Assembly: GCA_017163975.1 (NCBI GenBank) | Contig: JAFFSR010000395.1 | Span: forward strand, 1,434,001-1,498,000 | From: Anastatus disparis | Lineage: Eukaryota > Arthropoda > Insecta > Hymenoptera > Eupelmidae | Reading direction: 5' to 3' | DNA: 64,000 nucleotides | In this document: one piece after another, positions 1 through 11,567 of the stretch | How the letters are laid out: each line of letters starts with the position of its first letter | Numbering within the stretch: position 1 is the first letter of the stretch | Notes under the pieces: model-generated | What the model saw: the letters and a program-made list of their open reading frames with translations, nothing else | Database searches by the model: none | Told to the model about the DNA's origin: nothing | Translations under genes and position numbers: made by a program

Positions 1-660
1 AATGATTAGCCGCCAGGGGGCTACGACGCTTTCTATCTATTGAATTTCTTATGGCAAGCGAATGCGCACAAAAAAAATAAAAGAGTTTAGAACTTATAAG
101 CTGGTAGTTTCATTTGGTCTCAAAAGACAATCATTCGGCCTGCTTTCTCATGTTCTATTTTCTCAATGAACAGAGATATTTTTATAAGTCGCAATGAAAA
201 TATAAATAAAATTTTATATAAAAAAATATTTTAATCACTTATAAATGTCTTCAAATTTACGTTGGATTTCTCAAATTCTCATTGGAATTCTATTATGAAT
301 TTCCAATTGGATTTCCAATTGGAATTTTCCAATTGGAATTGATTGGAATTCCAACATGGATTTCCAACAAAATCCAATTGGAATTCCAATAAGAAATCCA
401 ATTGGATTTTTTCAACGGGTAAGTGACAGGATTTTTGTGTTTACAATATGTTGGTATCGTTAGTTGTCGGGATCACATACGCAAGGGGTATTTTGACAAT
501 AAGTTATAGGATTTCTCGAATGTATGACAAAAATTACTATGTGAACTAATAAAAATTTATAGTGTAATGTGACGTGGTACGTCCCAATAAGAACAAAATT
601 TTTATTTGTTAGTAAAAATTTTAACGTTGTTTATTGCACGTGCACGTTTTTATTTCACGA
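1..660. other. AT-rich intergenic DNA with CCAATTGGAATT repeats
   Basis: No coding potential seen. Between about 265 and 415 a short self-complementary word (CCAATTGGAATT and variants) recurs on both strands, so this part can fold on itself. Nothing else is recognised. Confidence 0.5.
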
Positions 661-3180
661 CACGTCACAACGATTATTAATTTATAAATCACCAGGGCAC
701 TAAAACACACCACCGGCTTACTCACCGACCCGGGCGTATATAATAACAAAAGAATAAATAATTAATCGAACGAACTCTTTTTTTTTTGTTTACCGGTACA
801 CGAGGAGCACGACTAGCAGAAGCGCGCGGCGGCCATTACATACACAGTCATAGACCATGTGTATGAGCGCTAGTGCTGCTTACGCAGACCGTAGGTAGGG
901 TATCTCTACTACCACTACCTAGCAACGACCGCGCGTGCGCTAGGAGTGGCGCACGACGAAGAAGATGTAGAAAGAGAGGGGAACACAAGAGAGAAGAAAG
1001 AAAGAGATGGAAAGATTCATATTCGATGGGAGCAAAGTAAAAATGATGGCGCGCCTCTTTCTCGCGCAGTGAAGAAAGAGGGAGAAGCTAAATGATGAAA
1101 AGAGACCGAGAGAGCATGGAGAAGGGAGAGTATTCTTGCTCTTGCTTAAGTACAGCTGCAGTGAGTAGCTTAAATGTATGTACATATATATGTATATAGG
1201 TATATATAGATATATATATCCATGCTTGTGATGATTCTCTCTCTCTAATGAATAAAGACGGATAAAAAGAGAACGTAGATAAAAAGAAGGCTAAAAAAGA
1301 AGAATAAAAAGAAGAAATTAGATTAAAATTACTACGGAAAAGGTGGCCCGCAGGTTGCAGACTTGCGTTCGAGGACCGGAAGGCAAATTTCACGAATAAA
1401 AATCATTTATTTGGACAACTGATTAATTATTGGAGGAACTAAAAATTAAAAAGAGATAGATGATGAGGAAGAGGGAGAAATAGATCGAAGAAGAAGGAAG
1501 TGAGCATCAAAGGAGAGATTCGATTACTGTCCTCGTGCCGTATCGGAACGTTAACTCGCAAAACCCTCATTTTCCTTTCAAGTTGTCACTTAGAGATTTC
1601 GTGCGCTTTCGTGATAGCTGTGTAGAACTGCAGAGTGGATAGACCGGGAAGCAGCCGAGCAGCCAGAGTTCCAGCAGGAGTTTTGTTGCCCTGATCCGTC
1701 GACCAGCTAAATTTCCGCAGCCGGCGTCGACTAGTTGCTTCGTGCACAGAGAAAGAGAGAGAGAGAGATATACAACCTGAGGCCATCACCGTCATCCGTG
1801 ACCAAATTCGTTGCCATCGCCGACCAGATTATTGTATCAACGAGAACTTCGACTCCGGTGAGTGGACTGTAGTCCGAATCGACAAATATTTCTTTTGTAA
1901 ACTAGCGGCTCTCGCCGACTAGGTGTAGATGCAGTGTGGGCGTAAAATTTTAAATTCGAAGTGATTGTGACAACGTAGTTAGTGCGAACTAAAAATTTTT
2001 TTGTAGCGAAACGAAATTAACAGTGCGGAAAATTTGATTGTAAAAATAAAATTATAGTTGATAAAGTGAAATTAAAGTTCGACCACGTGTTCAACGATTT
2101 CGTTGACCGGGTAAATTCGTTGTATTTTAATTATACTAAATAAGAATTAAAAATAAGTTACAATTGATTAACCGGAATAATAATAATAATAAAATTTGAG
2201 ATCGGTGGACATCGTGGTGAGTGTGACGTAATACATTGCATGATGCGGGCCTTAGCAGCCATTTTGTAAAGTAAAATTTTTATAATCTGCATTGCCGATG
2301 AAATTAAATTAACAGAAATTTAATTTGTAAATCAGAAGAGATAGTAATTAAATATTAAATTTTCTTTCTTTAGGTATATTAAATTTCGAGAGTGCGGGAG
2401 TGAAAATCCGACCACGTGTCTAAAGATTTCGTTGACCGGGTAATTAAATTAAATTAAATTAAAATTTAAATTGGTATTTTGCACGAAAGTTCAACGAATT
2501 ATCAGTTTTTTTTTGTATTTTCGACCGGTGATTAAACAAATTGATAGACACGTGGGATTAGGGTGCGTGTGTGAGAGAGAGAGAGAGACAAGTGCGCGGG
2601 CTCTTGGTAGCCATATTGTTGAAAGAAGGAAGAGCGAGGTCGCTTACGTCGACCAGATCGTAAATTTCATTTTTTTTTTTGATACATTAGTACATTAGAT
2701 ATTAATTTCAATAAAGCGTTAAATAAAAATAAATTAAGTTAAATTTATATTGACCGGGATGTATGGGTGATGAGTGTGCGCGAGTAGTAGATTTAATAAA
2801 TTTAATAGAAAAATAAATTAAAGTTCATAGACCGAGCGTTAATAAGTTTAAAAATTATTTTTTCTGTTATATATTTTTTTTGTTGAATAAATTAATTCAA
2901 GTGTTATAAATTGAACAAGTAATATTAAAAATTTTCCTTAGTGCAATACCTCTCCCAACTTCGACTAAATAAAATTTAACACCAGAGGTCGCCCACCTCC
3001 CAGCCAAGACAGCCCGAGATTCATGCTGCCGACGAGTAAGCCGGAGGCCTGTCTGGCGCTCTTAATAAATTAAAGATTCTTTCTTTTCGACAGGCCGACT
3101 TTGCATGCGGGGACGGGCAAGGTTATATTAACTTATTTGATAATTTTGTTTATTGAAATTTAAATATAACTAAATTCTCA
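661..3180. other. Unassigned GC/purine-richer region, no gene recognised
   Basis: This stretch is less AT-rich than its flanks, with purine-rich tracts near 960-1500 and short (GA)n runs at about 1748-1770 and 2572-2590. A word of about 34 bases starting GACCACGTGT and ending TTGACCGGGTAA occurs at 2081 and again, diverged, at 2410; shorter TTGACCGGG words recur at about 2755. The few open frames are low-complexity Ser/Phe/Leu or basic stretches without family resemblance. It could be the 5' leader of a host gene or of an unrecognised retroelement; the sequence does not decide. Confidence 0.35.
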
Positions 3181-3749
3181 CATCGCAAGGTGCCCTGATA
3201 AAAATTAAAACGTTTTTTTTTTTAATCATTTTATGACCAGTAGAAATAGAAAGACTTTTTTAACATTTTATGGCCATTTTTTTAGCATTATTATTACTGA
3301 TAACCTTAAATTATATATACATCATTTTTTATGTTCACATTTCAAAATTTTATTATGGTAACATAGTAATTATTTTAAGATTGTTTTGTAATAGTTCAAA
3401 AATATCCTAGCATTTTTTGCTGCTTATCTTGTAAATAATTATAGAAACCTAATAAAATTTACTACAACGCTAGAAAAAAAAGCACGTTTTCATGTGAGTG
3501 CGTTATAATACTAACAGTAATTTTTAGAATTTTCTCTCAATATACTTGTGTTTTACCTGCAGGATATAGAGATTGATATATTGTAATAAAATTTTTATTC
3601 TATATTAGTAAACACACGAATATGTATTAACCTATAATTGTTTTAAAAAATTTGCAAATGACTTAGAACAATAAAATTTTTAAAAACCTTCATTACCTAC
3701 TTTACATGCTATTCATAAGACTTAAAACATTTTTAAATTTATTATATAA

Positions 3750-3990
3750 ATTGATAAAAACTGACGAAAAATAATAAAAATTAATTTAATGTGATAAATA
3801 ATAATCGATAAAAATGGATAAAAACGGATAAAATGTCCGAATCCCTAATACACTTTTTATCCATTTTTATCCATTTTTATCTATTTTTAATTATTTTTAT
3901 CACTTATTATCAAGATTTATCCATTTTTATCAGTTTTTATTCATGGTTATCATGTTTTATCATTTTTTATTACAAATCTCTTTCGCCAGG
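3750..3990. repeat. Imperfect inverted repeat built from GATAAAAATGG words
   Basis: A block rich in GATAAAAA(T/C)GG on the plus strand (to about 3835) is followed by its reverse complement, TTTTTATCCA words, to about 3960. The two sides could form a stem of roughly 80 bp. It looks like the core of a degenerate foldback element. Confidence 0.5.
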
Positions 3991-4154
3991 GTAGTAGTTT
4001 GCAAAAAGTCTAAATACTCTAAAATATATATTAATAAATTAAAATCTTATTATTTATTGCTGTTTTAAGAATATATAAAAATTAAATAGTTTAATGCACT
4101 AAGATCAAACTATTTCATGCTTGAAAACATGTGTTATGGTTTCAATCTTAAAAA

Positions 4155-5145
4155 AAAAATCATTCATAATGTCATATGATTTTTAATATAAAAATTGAAA
4201 AGTTATACCTCATGATGTTAAAGTAAGATACCTATGTTGAATGTTTTTTTTTATATAAAATAGTTCAATCTTATTACACTAAACTATTTTATATTTAAAT
4301 ATTCTTTAAAAAAAACAATAAATAATAAGTTTTCAATTTATTAATGCATATTTTTTAATATTTAGACTATGCGGAGAGATTCGACTCCATTATTTTTCTA
4401 GATCTTTGATACTAAGAGAGATATAGGTTTGAAAATTGGTATGCAAGTTTGTCATGTATAATAAATAAAAAAGAAGCTGTTTCTGAGATTGCTTGCTATA
4501 TATTTTCAGTCTCCACACACTTATGCACACTTATGAAATGTATAGATTGCAAATTTATGTATGTTCTCAGTACAAAGAAATAAATGATTTGAAGTTTAAT
4601 AGTATATTATTCACCTAGGGAGTAAAAACGAAAAATGTCTTAAATCGTATGTTAAATGTCACCCGAGCCGAAGGCGAGGGTGACAAACATACGATTTAAG
4701 GGATTTTTCATTTACTCCCGTGGAGAATATACGATTTTTTTACACAGGCAGCGTACAGTGGGTACCTTACTTTTCGCTGGGAGGGAGTAAAGTATCCACT
4801 GTACGCGCCCTGTGTAAAAAAATTATTTTCTTTTTTATTTATTATACATGACAAACTTGCATACCAATTTTCAAACCTATATCTCTCTTAGTTTCAGAGA
4901 TCTAGAAAATGATTGATTCAAACCTCTCTGCATAGTCTAAACATTAAAAAATATGCATTAATAAATTGAAAACTCATTATTTATTGTTTTTTTAAGAATA
5001 TTTAAATATAAAATAGTTTAGTGCAATAAGATTGAACTATTTTATATAAAAAAATCATTCAACATAGTTATCTTACTTTAGCATTATGAGGTATCACTTC
5101 TCAATTTTTTATATTAAAATTATATGATATTATAATATAAATAAA
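4155..5145. repeat. Long foldback (inverted-repeat) element with nested palindromes
   Basis: Sequence from about 4160 to 4480 returns as an imperfect reverse complement at about 4815-5140. Both arms carry the AATAAATAATAAG word and the phrase around GAGAGATATAGGTTTGAAAA. The centre holds shorter palindromes: GGGAGTAAA against TTTACTCCC, AAATCGTATGTT against AACATACGATTT, and arms either side of the 4739-4816 segment that begins and ends with ACACAGG/CCTGTGT. No coding capacity. Best read as a snap-back MITE-like repeat with a second one nested in it. Confidence 0.7.
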
Positions 5146-5510
5146 TTTATTTCATATTTCAGAATGATGTATTTGAGCTTATTTTGAGTTATTTTTCATT
5201 TCTTAAAATATGTATTCGAGCTCATTTTGAGTTACTTTTTTTTAATTGCTTAAAATACGTAGACTTGATTTTTTTAAAACTTTTATTAATAAAATATATA
5301 TGCATTAATAAATTTGATTTATGTTATAAATAATTTATGTTTAAAATATTATTTTTTTTTTAAATTTTTATACTTGACTACACATAAATTTATACTTTAA
5401 AAAGGTGAAATGAAAACTAACAAAAAAATTTTTTTGGTTTTAACTTAAGTAATTTATTAAAAACAATTTCATTCAAACATAATAGAAAAATAAAAATCTT
5501 ATTTTTTAAG
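5146..5510. other. AT-rich spacer, nothing recognised
   Basis: Very AT-rich DNA between the foldback and the first recognisable base of viral copy A. No gene or clear terminal inverted repeat is visible. Confidence 0.4.
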
Positions 5511-5563
5511 GGGAATGATGAGAGCCCCAACCAACGCTCTCATCTGTGAGGTACAACCAACCA
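5511..5563 (+). repeat. Element-end motif, left copy (copy A)
   Basis: A word of about 50 bases containing GAGAGCCCCAACC, then CTCATCTGTGAGGTACAACC. It recurs as the reverse complement at 23310-23362 and 23912-23966 near the right end of copy A, and in diverged form at the left of copy B (40941-40998). It may be what remains of terminal inverted repeats, or a shared control element. Confidence 0.6.
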
Positions 5564-5625
5564 CCCAAGTGGCTTTTTACCTCCCCAGGGTGAGGGATTT
5601 TTTTGTTTTATTATTATTAAAAGTT

Positions 5626-6199
5626 TCAATTGTACATTAAATTCAGTGGTGATGTTCTATCATCCTGGTCTAAAAGCCACTTCTTCATAGCGTGTGCGTT
5701 ACGCGAGGCACACATTGTATGCAAACTTGCATAGTGATGTGTGCAAGAAGTTAGATCCCCCAAAGGAAGTTTTTTGAGAGATGGGCATCTGAAATCTTCG
5801 ATGTTATGGACTAGCCTGTTATAATAATTATAAAAATTAATGTTAAATTTAGATATCATGTTAAATGAATAATTACCAATCGGATAGGAATCTTCGAAGC
5901 CACTTGACTTTCTCCTGTCCTTTTACATAAACCTCAGCACCGTCGAGGATTGCCCTCAGAGTGTTGCCAAGTCCCTCATAGGGAATGGTTCCGGAACTCC
6001 AAAGTAGCCCATGATAATTTAACTCAAGCCATCGATTTTCACACTTATTTTTATCTAATAAGTGTTTCCACGAATACGGTGGCTTGAAAAGAAACACCGA
6101 TGGTACTGCGTCTTCCTCTAGGGGAACAATGGCAACCTCCTTGAAAACGAATTGGTTCAAAGATATCTTAAAACCTTGAACGTCTACGACGTATTTCAT
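5626..6199 (-). CDS. QGFK-family accessory protein 1, two exons
   Basis: First of three members of one family in copy A. The protein opens MKYVVDVQGFK, has the family core around YHGLLWSSGTIPY, and ends with a Cys/His segment (CTHHYASLHTMCA) and MKKWLL, matching the C-termini of the paralogs at 22243 and 22792. A TAA that would stop translation after FLSDW lies in a 61-bp segment with GT and AG ends; removing it keeps the frame. It is transcribed leftward from a promoter shared with polB and has no counterpart left of polB in copy B. The function is unknown; a degenerate nuclease fold is only a guess from the DxQ start and the terminal His/Asn motif. Confidence 0.6.
5816..5876 (-). other. Predicted 61-bp intron in QGFK gene 1
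   Basis: On the minus strand the segment begins GTAATTATT and ends TTATAACAG. Joining its flanks restores TGG (Trp) and an open frame into the family-typical C-terminus. Without splicing the protein would stop immediately. The length suits a short insect intron. No target-site duplication is seen, which argues against a small insertion. Confidence 0.6.
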
Positions 6200-6275
6200 T
6201 TTGTTTGTTGCCTTGTTGAACTTTTTAAAGATTGAAGTCGAAGTAGAAACTAAATTCGGCTGGTGAGCTCGCTTC

Positions 6276-6430
6276 CTTTTATACACAAAAAATCAGCTCG
6301 CATTGTTTAGGATAAAGGTGGGGGTAAAATCCTGTAGCGTTTCCCCCTCCCCAATCCTCGGATTTTCCTCTACCATTTTACTCGATTTTTCGCCTATATA
6401 AGAAAGCGTTCTCGAGAGAGCAACTCAGTT
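6276..6430. promoter_or_regulatory. Divergent core promoter for QGFK gene 1 and polB (copy A)
   Basis: Rightward: TATATAAG at 6395-6402 and a TCAGT initiator at 6425-6429, so the likely start A (6427) is 32 bases below the first T of the TATA box. Leftward: TATAAAAG as the reverse complement of 6276-6283, about 77 bases before the QGFK start codon. The rightward pair recurs with the same spacing in copy B (41243 and 41273), along with GCGTTCTCGAGAGAGCAACTCAGTT, of which only part is quoted here: GCGTTCTCGAGAGAGCAAC. The conservation supports real promoter function. Confidence 0.75.
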
Positions 6431-6835
6431 CATCAGGAATCATCACCTTCGAAGACTTCCTTTCTCGAGCATTACGGCTACCGCAGAGTACTTGAAGTAT
6501 ACAGCACGTTTGCTATTCGAATCATATCAGCATACGATGGCTGGTCAAGCTGATGCTGAGGATATACGCAGGTGGCTTGATCTTGGTAACACGGCTCTGG
6601 AGAACGCTAATTTGTTAAGTCATTCAACGAATTTAGCTGTCACGGATAAGCAGAAACTACAAGCTGCTGTAGCTCTGATAAAGAGCGTTTTGCAGTTATT
6701 GAACGCTCATCGTGGTACAATCGTTGGTTATAGTGTTGCTTCTGGCGTTGCTACTGCTTCTGACAATAACCCAAGAGTCAGTTGGGAAGATGTTGACAGC
6801 GCGTTCGAGAACCGGATTAAAACTGGTGTTATTAC

Positions 6836-7093
6836 TATTAATGTATAAGGTGCAGGAAGCCAAATAAATAAATATCAAAGAAGCACAGTTAGGTTTTAAA
6901 TCTTTTATTATAATTACACTAGATATCAATAAGCTTACATGTTACACACACGCGGCTGGGGGCTACAAGCGTTCTGTTAGACAAAAGCAAAAGAATTTAG
7001 TCACATGCTTGAATATAACAATCGATAAATACATTTCACAATCGATTGTTAGCGCGCGTAAATTCGAACACTAAGAATCATCTATATTCAACA
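6836..7093 (-). repeat. Copia element 3' LTR
   Basis: 258-bp terminal repeat; on the minus strand it opens TGTTGAATATAG and ends CATTAATA. It carries the two short segments missing from the other LTR. The plus-strand left edge abuts the target duplication ATTAC. Confidence 0.9.
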
Positions 7094-7120
7094 CTCCCCC
7101 TCGAATTAAGCGTGTTATTT

Positions 7121-9820
7121 TTATTGTCCAATACCTAATGATTCTGTTAGTATATAATGTCTTCTTGTGGGTAAGTTTTTAGTGAGTATATCTGCCATCA
7201 TATTCTCGGTCGGGATATACTTTGATTGTAAATCTTCTTGTGTTATACTATTTCTGACGAAATGATATCGGATATCTATATGTTTTGTTTTATGATGAAA
7301 TACTGGATTACGCGCCAATTGGGCAGCTCCTTGATTATCACTATAAATAGTTAATTCTTTTAGTTTGTTAAAGCCTAATTCGTGAATAAACCGTTTTGAG
7401 TAGATGGCTTCTTTTACTCCTTCCGATAGTGCCATATATTCGGCTTCTGTCGAAGAAAGTGCGACAGTTTGTTGTTTGCGGGACTCCCAACTGATTGCTG
7501 CATTGCTAAGTACAAATACGTATCCAGTATATGATCTGCGATCAATTATGCAGCCGGCCCAATCTGAATCTACATAACCAGTTATACCTTCTTGATTATT
7601 TTGAAAATGCAGACTATTGTCAATTGTGCCCTTTAAATATCTTAAGACGCGTTTTGCGCATGCCCAATGTTGTGCACCATAATTGTCATTAAATTGACTT
7701 AAGACGCTCACACTATGAGCAATATCGGGTCGAGTACCTATAGCAATATACATCAACGAGCCAATTAACTCTTGATATGGGCAATCCTTATTATCTTCCT
7801 TGTCCTCCTCAGTAGGTCTTATTAATTTGCTACCTGCAGGAAGAGGGGTTGATACTGGTTTTGACTCACTCATCCCAAATCGTTTTAAAATTTCCTTGAT
7901 ATAGAACTTTTGAGACATGGTAATACCTGCTTCTGATTGATGTATTTCTATTCCTAGACAAAATTTTGGTGGTCCAAGAATTTTTAATTCAAATTTTTTC
8001 TTTAGTTCCTCAAGAATGTGTAATATATGACACATGTGTTTAGATGCGATCAAAATGTCGTCCACGTAGAATAAAATAATTATAATGTTTCCTTCACATT
8101 CAGAGTAGTAAACACAGGGATCAGAGTATGTTGCCTTAAATTTTAATTTGCACAATTCTTCAATAAAACGCTTATACCATTGACGTTCAGACTGACGTAA
8201 TCCATACAAAGCTTTTTGTAGTTGACATACCTTTTTATCTCCTTTTAAACTATCGATCATCCTTTTTGCTATATTTACAACATCTCCTTTTTCTCTTTTA
8301 CATATCAATTGTAGGTTTTCTTCAAGTAAATCTGGTACTCTCATAAAAACCTTTTCGTCGATGGTTCCATTTAAGTACGCCGAGTTCACATCTGCTTGAT
8401 AAAGTTTAAGTTTATAACGAAGTGCTAGAGCCATAAGGAGCCTGATTGAACTTAATCTTGTAACTGGAGAGAAAGTTTCGATAAAATCTATACCAAAACA
8501 TTGCGTGAATCCTTTGGCTACTAATCTAGCCTTTTTTGTTCAGTGGTTCCATCACTATTCATTTTATTTGTTAGTACAATACGCGATGAAATAACATTCG
8601 CATCTTCAGGTTGATTGACTATGTTCCAAGTCTTATTTTTGATTAAAGCAAGAAACTCCCTGTAAATTGCGTCATTCCAATCGACTTGTTCTAGACTTGA
8701 CATTGCCTCTTTCATGGGTACTTCAATAGCATTTACTATGACTTCAGTAAAATTTATTTCTGGACTTTTCGTATCTTCAAAAACCTCATCATCAGATGAT
8801 TCTGGTGTTTGAACTAATGTGTCATCCAGTTCATTCTCAAGCTCGGAATTTTTACCTTGAGTTTGTACATCATCTGCTGGAACAAAATTGTAAACTTTGC
8901 GTGGTCGGCCTTTTCCAGTAGATTGTAATCGTGGTCGGCCTGGTCCACGTTTCATTAATTGAACAGGGCCATCATTTTGTTTTAATGATTCTTGGTTGCC
9001 ATTGTTTTCAGTTGGACATTTGTTAGGTCCGATTTCAGTCCATTTCACTGGATTTTTGGTATTTGATCATATCTCTTCAGATATGAATTCTTCTTGTTTA
9101 TTATCATTTATAGGAAATTCATTGTGAAAACGTACATCTCTTGTAGTAACAATTTTACGCCCTTTTTCTATCCAAATCCTATATGCTTTAGCTTCATTTG
9201 AATACCCTACAAATATTCCTTGGATTTCACGTGGTTCAAATTTACTTTTACCTTGGGCTTTATTTAATACGAAGGCTTTTGAACCGAATATTTGCATATG
9301 TTTTACTGTAGGTTTATAACCATACCACTCTTCGTATGGGGTTTTCTCCTTTAAGACGTCAGTGATGCAACGATTTCTTATACAATTTGCTGTTGCTATT
9401 GCTTCAGCCCAAAATGAAGGTGTTAGATTTGATTGTAGCATCATAGAGCGTGCCATTTCAACAAGCGTCCTGTTTTTGCGCTCAGCAACGCCGTTTTGTT
9501 GGGGAGTATACACCGTAGTAAATCTCCTCTGAATCCCTTCTGTAACTAAATATTCATTAAATTCGTAATTGAAATATTCCCTTTCATTGTCAGACTGTAG
9601 TGCCTTCATCTTCTTACCAGTTTGCTTTTCTGCATAGGCCTTATACTCTCTAAATGCTTGATAGGCGTCACTTTTATTTTTTAGAAATTTTATTTCGCAC
9701 CATCTTGTTTTATCGTCAGTAAAAGTGATAAAATATTTCGCACCACCTTTTGACTCAGTACGCGTTGGCCCGCATATGTCTGTATAGACTAGGTCGAGTA
9801 TTTCAGCAGAAATTCTTTAT
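7121..9820 (-). pseudogene. Copia pol: integrase, reverse transcriptase, RNase H (broken)
   Basis: Reading leftward: integrase core (YTDICGP near 9800, then LQSDNEREYF, and YTPQQNGVAERKNRT carrying the catalytic Glu) and the linker region to about 8521. A frame change near 8520 is followed by reverse transcriptase from RLVAKGF through YQADVNSAYLNG and FYVDDILIAS, and RNase H with DSDWAGC and ALSSTEAEYMAL, ending at 7121. A stop near 9050-9066 also interrupts it. Family assignment to Ty1/copia is firm from the domain order and these motifs. Confidence 0.9.
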
Positions 9821-9946
9821 CGTTTTGAGAACGGCCTGGCTGTTAATTTTGCCATTGAACATATGCTACAGTTTGAGAGTTTATAATTATCAGTAATATC
9901 TAAACCTTTAACAACATTCTTATTTTTTATTAACATTAAATGTCTT

Positions 9947-11252
9947 TCATTTAAATGGCCTAATTTTTTCATGCCATAAATCTATTTCATTTTTGTGTGT
10001 TTGTGGATATACAATATTAACTATTTTATTGTTCGTCTCGCATATATAATACAGATCCCCTTTTCTTTCTGCGAGCATTCGGACATTTCCGATTTCTTCC
10101 GTCTCATCTCGGATTATAGCAACGTTTTTTCTAAATACCACCTCCTGTCCTCTGTCGGTGATTTGCGCAACTGACAATAAGTTTGTACGAATGTCAGGTA
10201 CTAATAATGAATTTTTAAGACCAATTGACATTTCGTTTTTATCGTTTATTACTGTAATTCTGACGGTCCCTGAGGCCTTTACTGGTATAGATGCTTTATT
10301 TGCAAGATTAACCTTTCGACAGTTAGGTTTCTCTAGAATTTGAAATTTACTTTTGTCGTTGCATAGGTGAGCTGTACAGCCGCTGTCTAAGCACCATAGT
10401 GTGTCATGCTTATCAACACTAGATTGGAGTGCATTATGCGTATTATCGTTAGATACTAGATAGACTTCATCAGCTTGACATACTTGATTTTTTGACTGAT
10501 GTTGACCATTATTCAAGCGACAATCCTTTGCAAGGTGACCTGGGCGGTTACATCTAAAACACCGAAATTTAGAAGTATTATTAAAAGTACTGTTTAGATT
10601 TTTATCTTTATATCTTGGCCAATGCGTATGATTTTTCTGATTTTTGCTTGCAATAAACACTCCCTCAGCATTTTCAGTTGTAGTTTTCTGCTTCCTTGCT
10701 TCATACTCTTCTAAGATTTTTGTCTTCAAATTTTCGTGGTTCGGGAGCTCATCACGTGACTCAATCGCACAACGGAAATTTTCAAAATTATCCGGTAAAC
10801 TATACAGCAATAAAATCGTTAGCATATCTTCATTCATCCTTATGTCCATATCACCAAGTTTATCTACTGCATTAAAAAAAGATCTTAAATGATCTGTAAC
10901 ATCTTGTTCAGGGCGCATTTTTTGCAAAATAAGCTGTTTTAGTAGAGTCGCCTTTCGTGCCGAATGTTTCACATCCACGAACTTGTTTGAGTTCACTAGG
11001 GCTAATAGATAAAATCAAATCTGCTTTTGCTTTCCGATCGGCATATATCCATGTATTTATAACCGCAGCGTTTCCTTCTGTCGGTTCAGGCTTTGCCTTC
11101 TCACCGTTCACGTAACCCCAACCATCATTTTTTATGAGAAGGGCCTCTACTTGTATTCGCCAAGAATCATAATTATCTTTACTTAATAACTCTATTCTCG
11201 TAGCACCAACACTACCAATTTGCGACATTATTCTTTTTGTACCTAACCTCAC
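9947..11252 (-). pseudogene. Copia gag and protease (frameshifted)
   Basis: The 5' piece (10908-11252) holds a copia-type Gag start with LLSKDNYDSWRIQVEALL. A frame change near 10990-10920 leads to the second piece, with the rest of Gag, a CCHC zinc knuckle (CFRCNRPGHLAKDC) and the protease active site LDSGCTAHLCN, then the start of a pre-integrase LWH motif. The break means no full Gag-Pol can be made from this copy. Confidence 0.85.
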
Positions 11253-11310
11253 TTTTTACACGTGCTCTTAATTGATATATATATATATATATCGAATTGA
11301 TATGTACACT

Positions 11311-11327
11311 AGACTGGGCCCATAACC
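11311..11327 (-). promoter_or_regulatory. Copia primer-binding site
   Basis: On the minus strand GGTTATGGGCCCAGTCT directly follows the 5' LTR. This matches the internal-tRNA-iMet type of primer site known from copia, and it fixes the LTR boundary. Confidence 0.8.
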
Positions 11328-11567
11328 TATTAATGTATAAGGTGCAGGAAGCCAAATAAATAAATATCAAAGAAGCACAGTTAGGTTTTAAATCTTTTAT
11401 TATAATTACACTAGATATCAATAAGCTTACATGTTACACACACGCGGCTGGGGGCTACAAGCGTTCTGTTAGACAAAAGCAAAAGAATTTAGTCACATGC
11501 TTGAATATAACAATCGATTTCACAATCGCGCGTAAATTCGAACACTAAGAATCTTCTATATTCAACA
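11328..11567 (-). repeat. Copia element 5' LTR
   Basis: 240-bp direct repeat of 6836-7093, lacking 8- and 10-bp segments around the CAATCGAT words near the LTR start. Its right edge abuts the target duplication ATTAC. Confidence 0.9.

Larger units (their letters stand above)
6836..11567 (-). mobile_element. Copia-type LTR retrotransposon inserted in polB of copy A
   Basis: Complete element in minus orientation, flanked by the 5-bp duplication ATTAC (6831-6835 and 11568-11572). It has LTRs of 258 and 240 bp, a primer-binding site of initiator-tRNA-Met type (GGTTATGGGCCCAG on the minus strand) as in Drosophila copia, a G-rich polypurine tract (GAGGGGGAG) next to the 3' LTR, and Gag-PR-IN-RT-RNaseH order (copia, not gypsy). 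The LTRs differ by two deletions (8 and 10 bp) and about one substitution by eye, so the insertion looks young, yet the coding region is split by several frameshifts. It is not seen at the matching place in copy B. Confidence 0.95.

Noticed and set aside
940..1795. Ser/Leu/Phe-rich minus-strand frames
   Set aside because: Low-complexity translations of purine-rich DNA without start context or family match.
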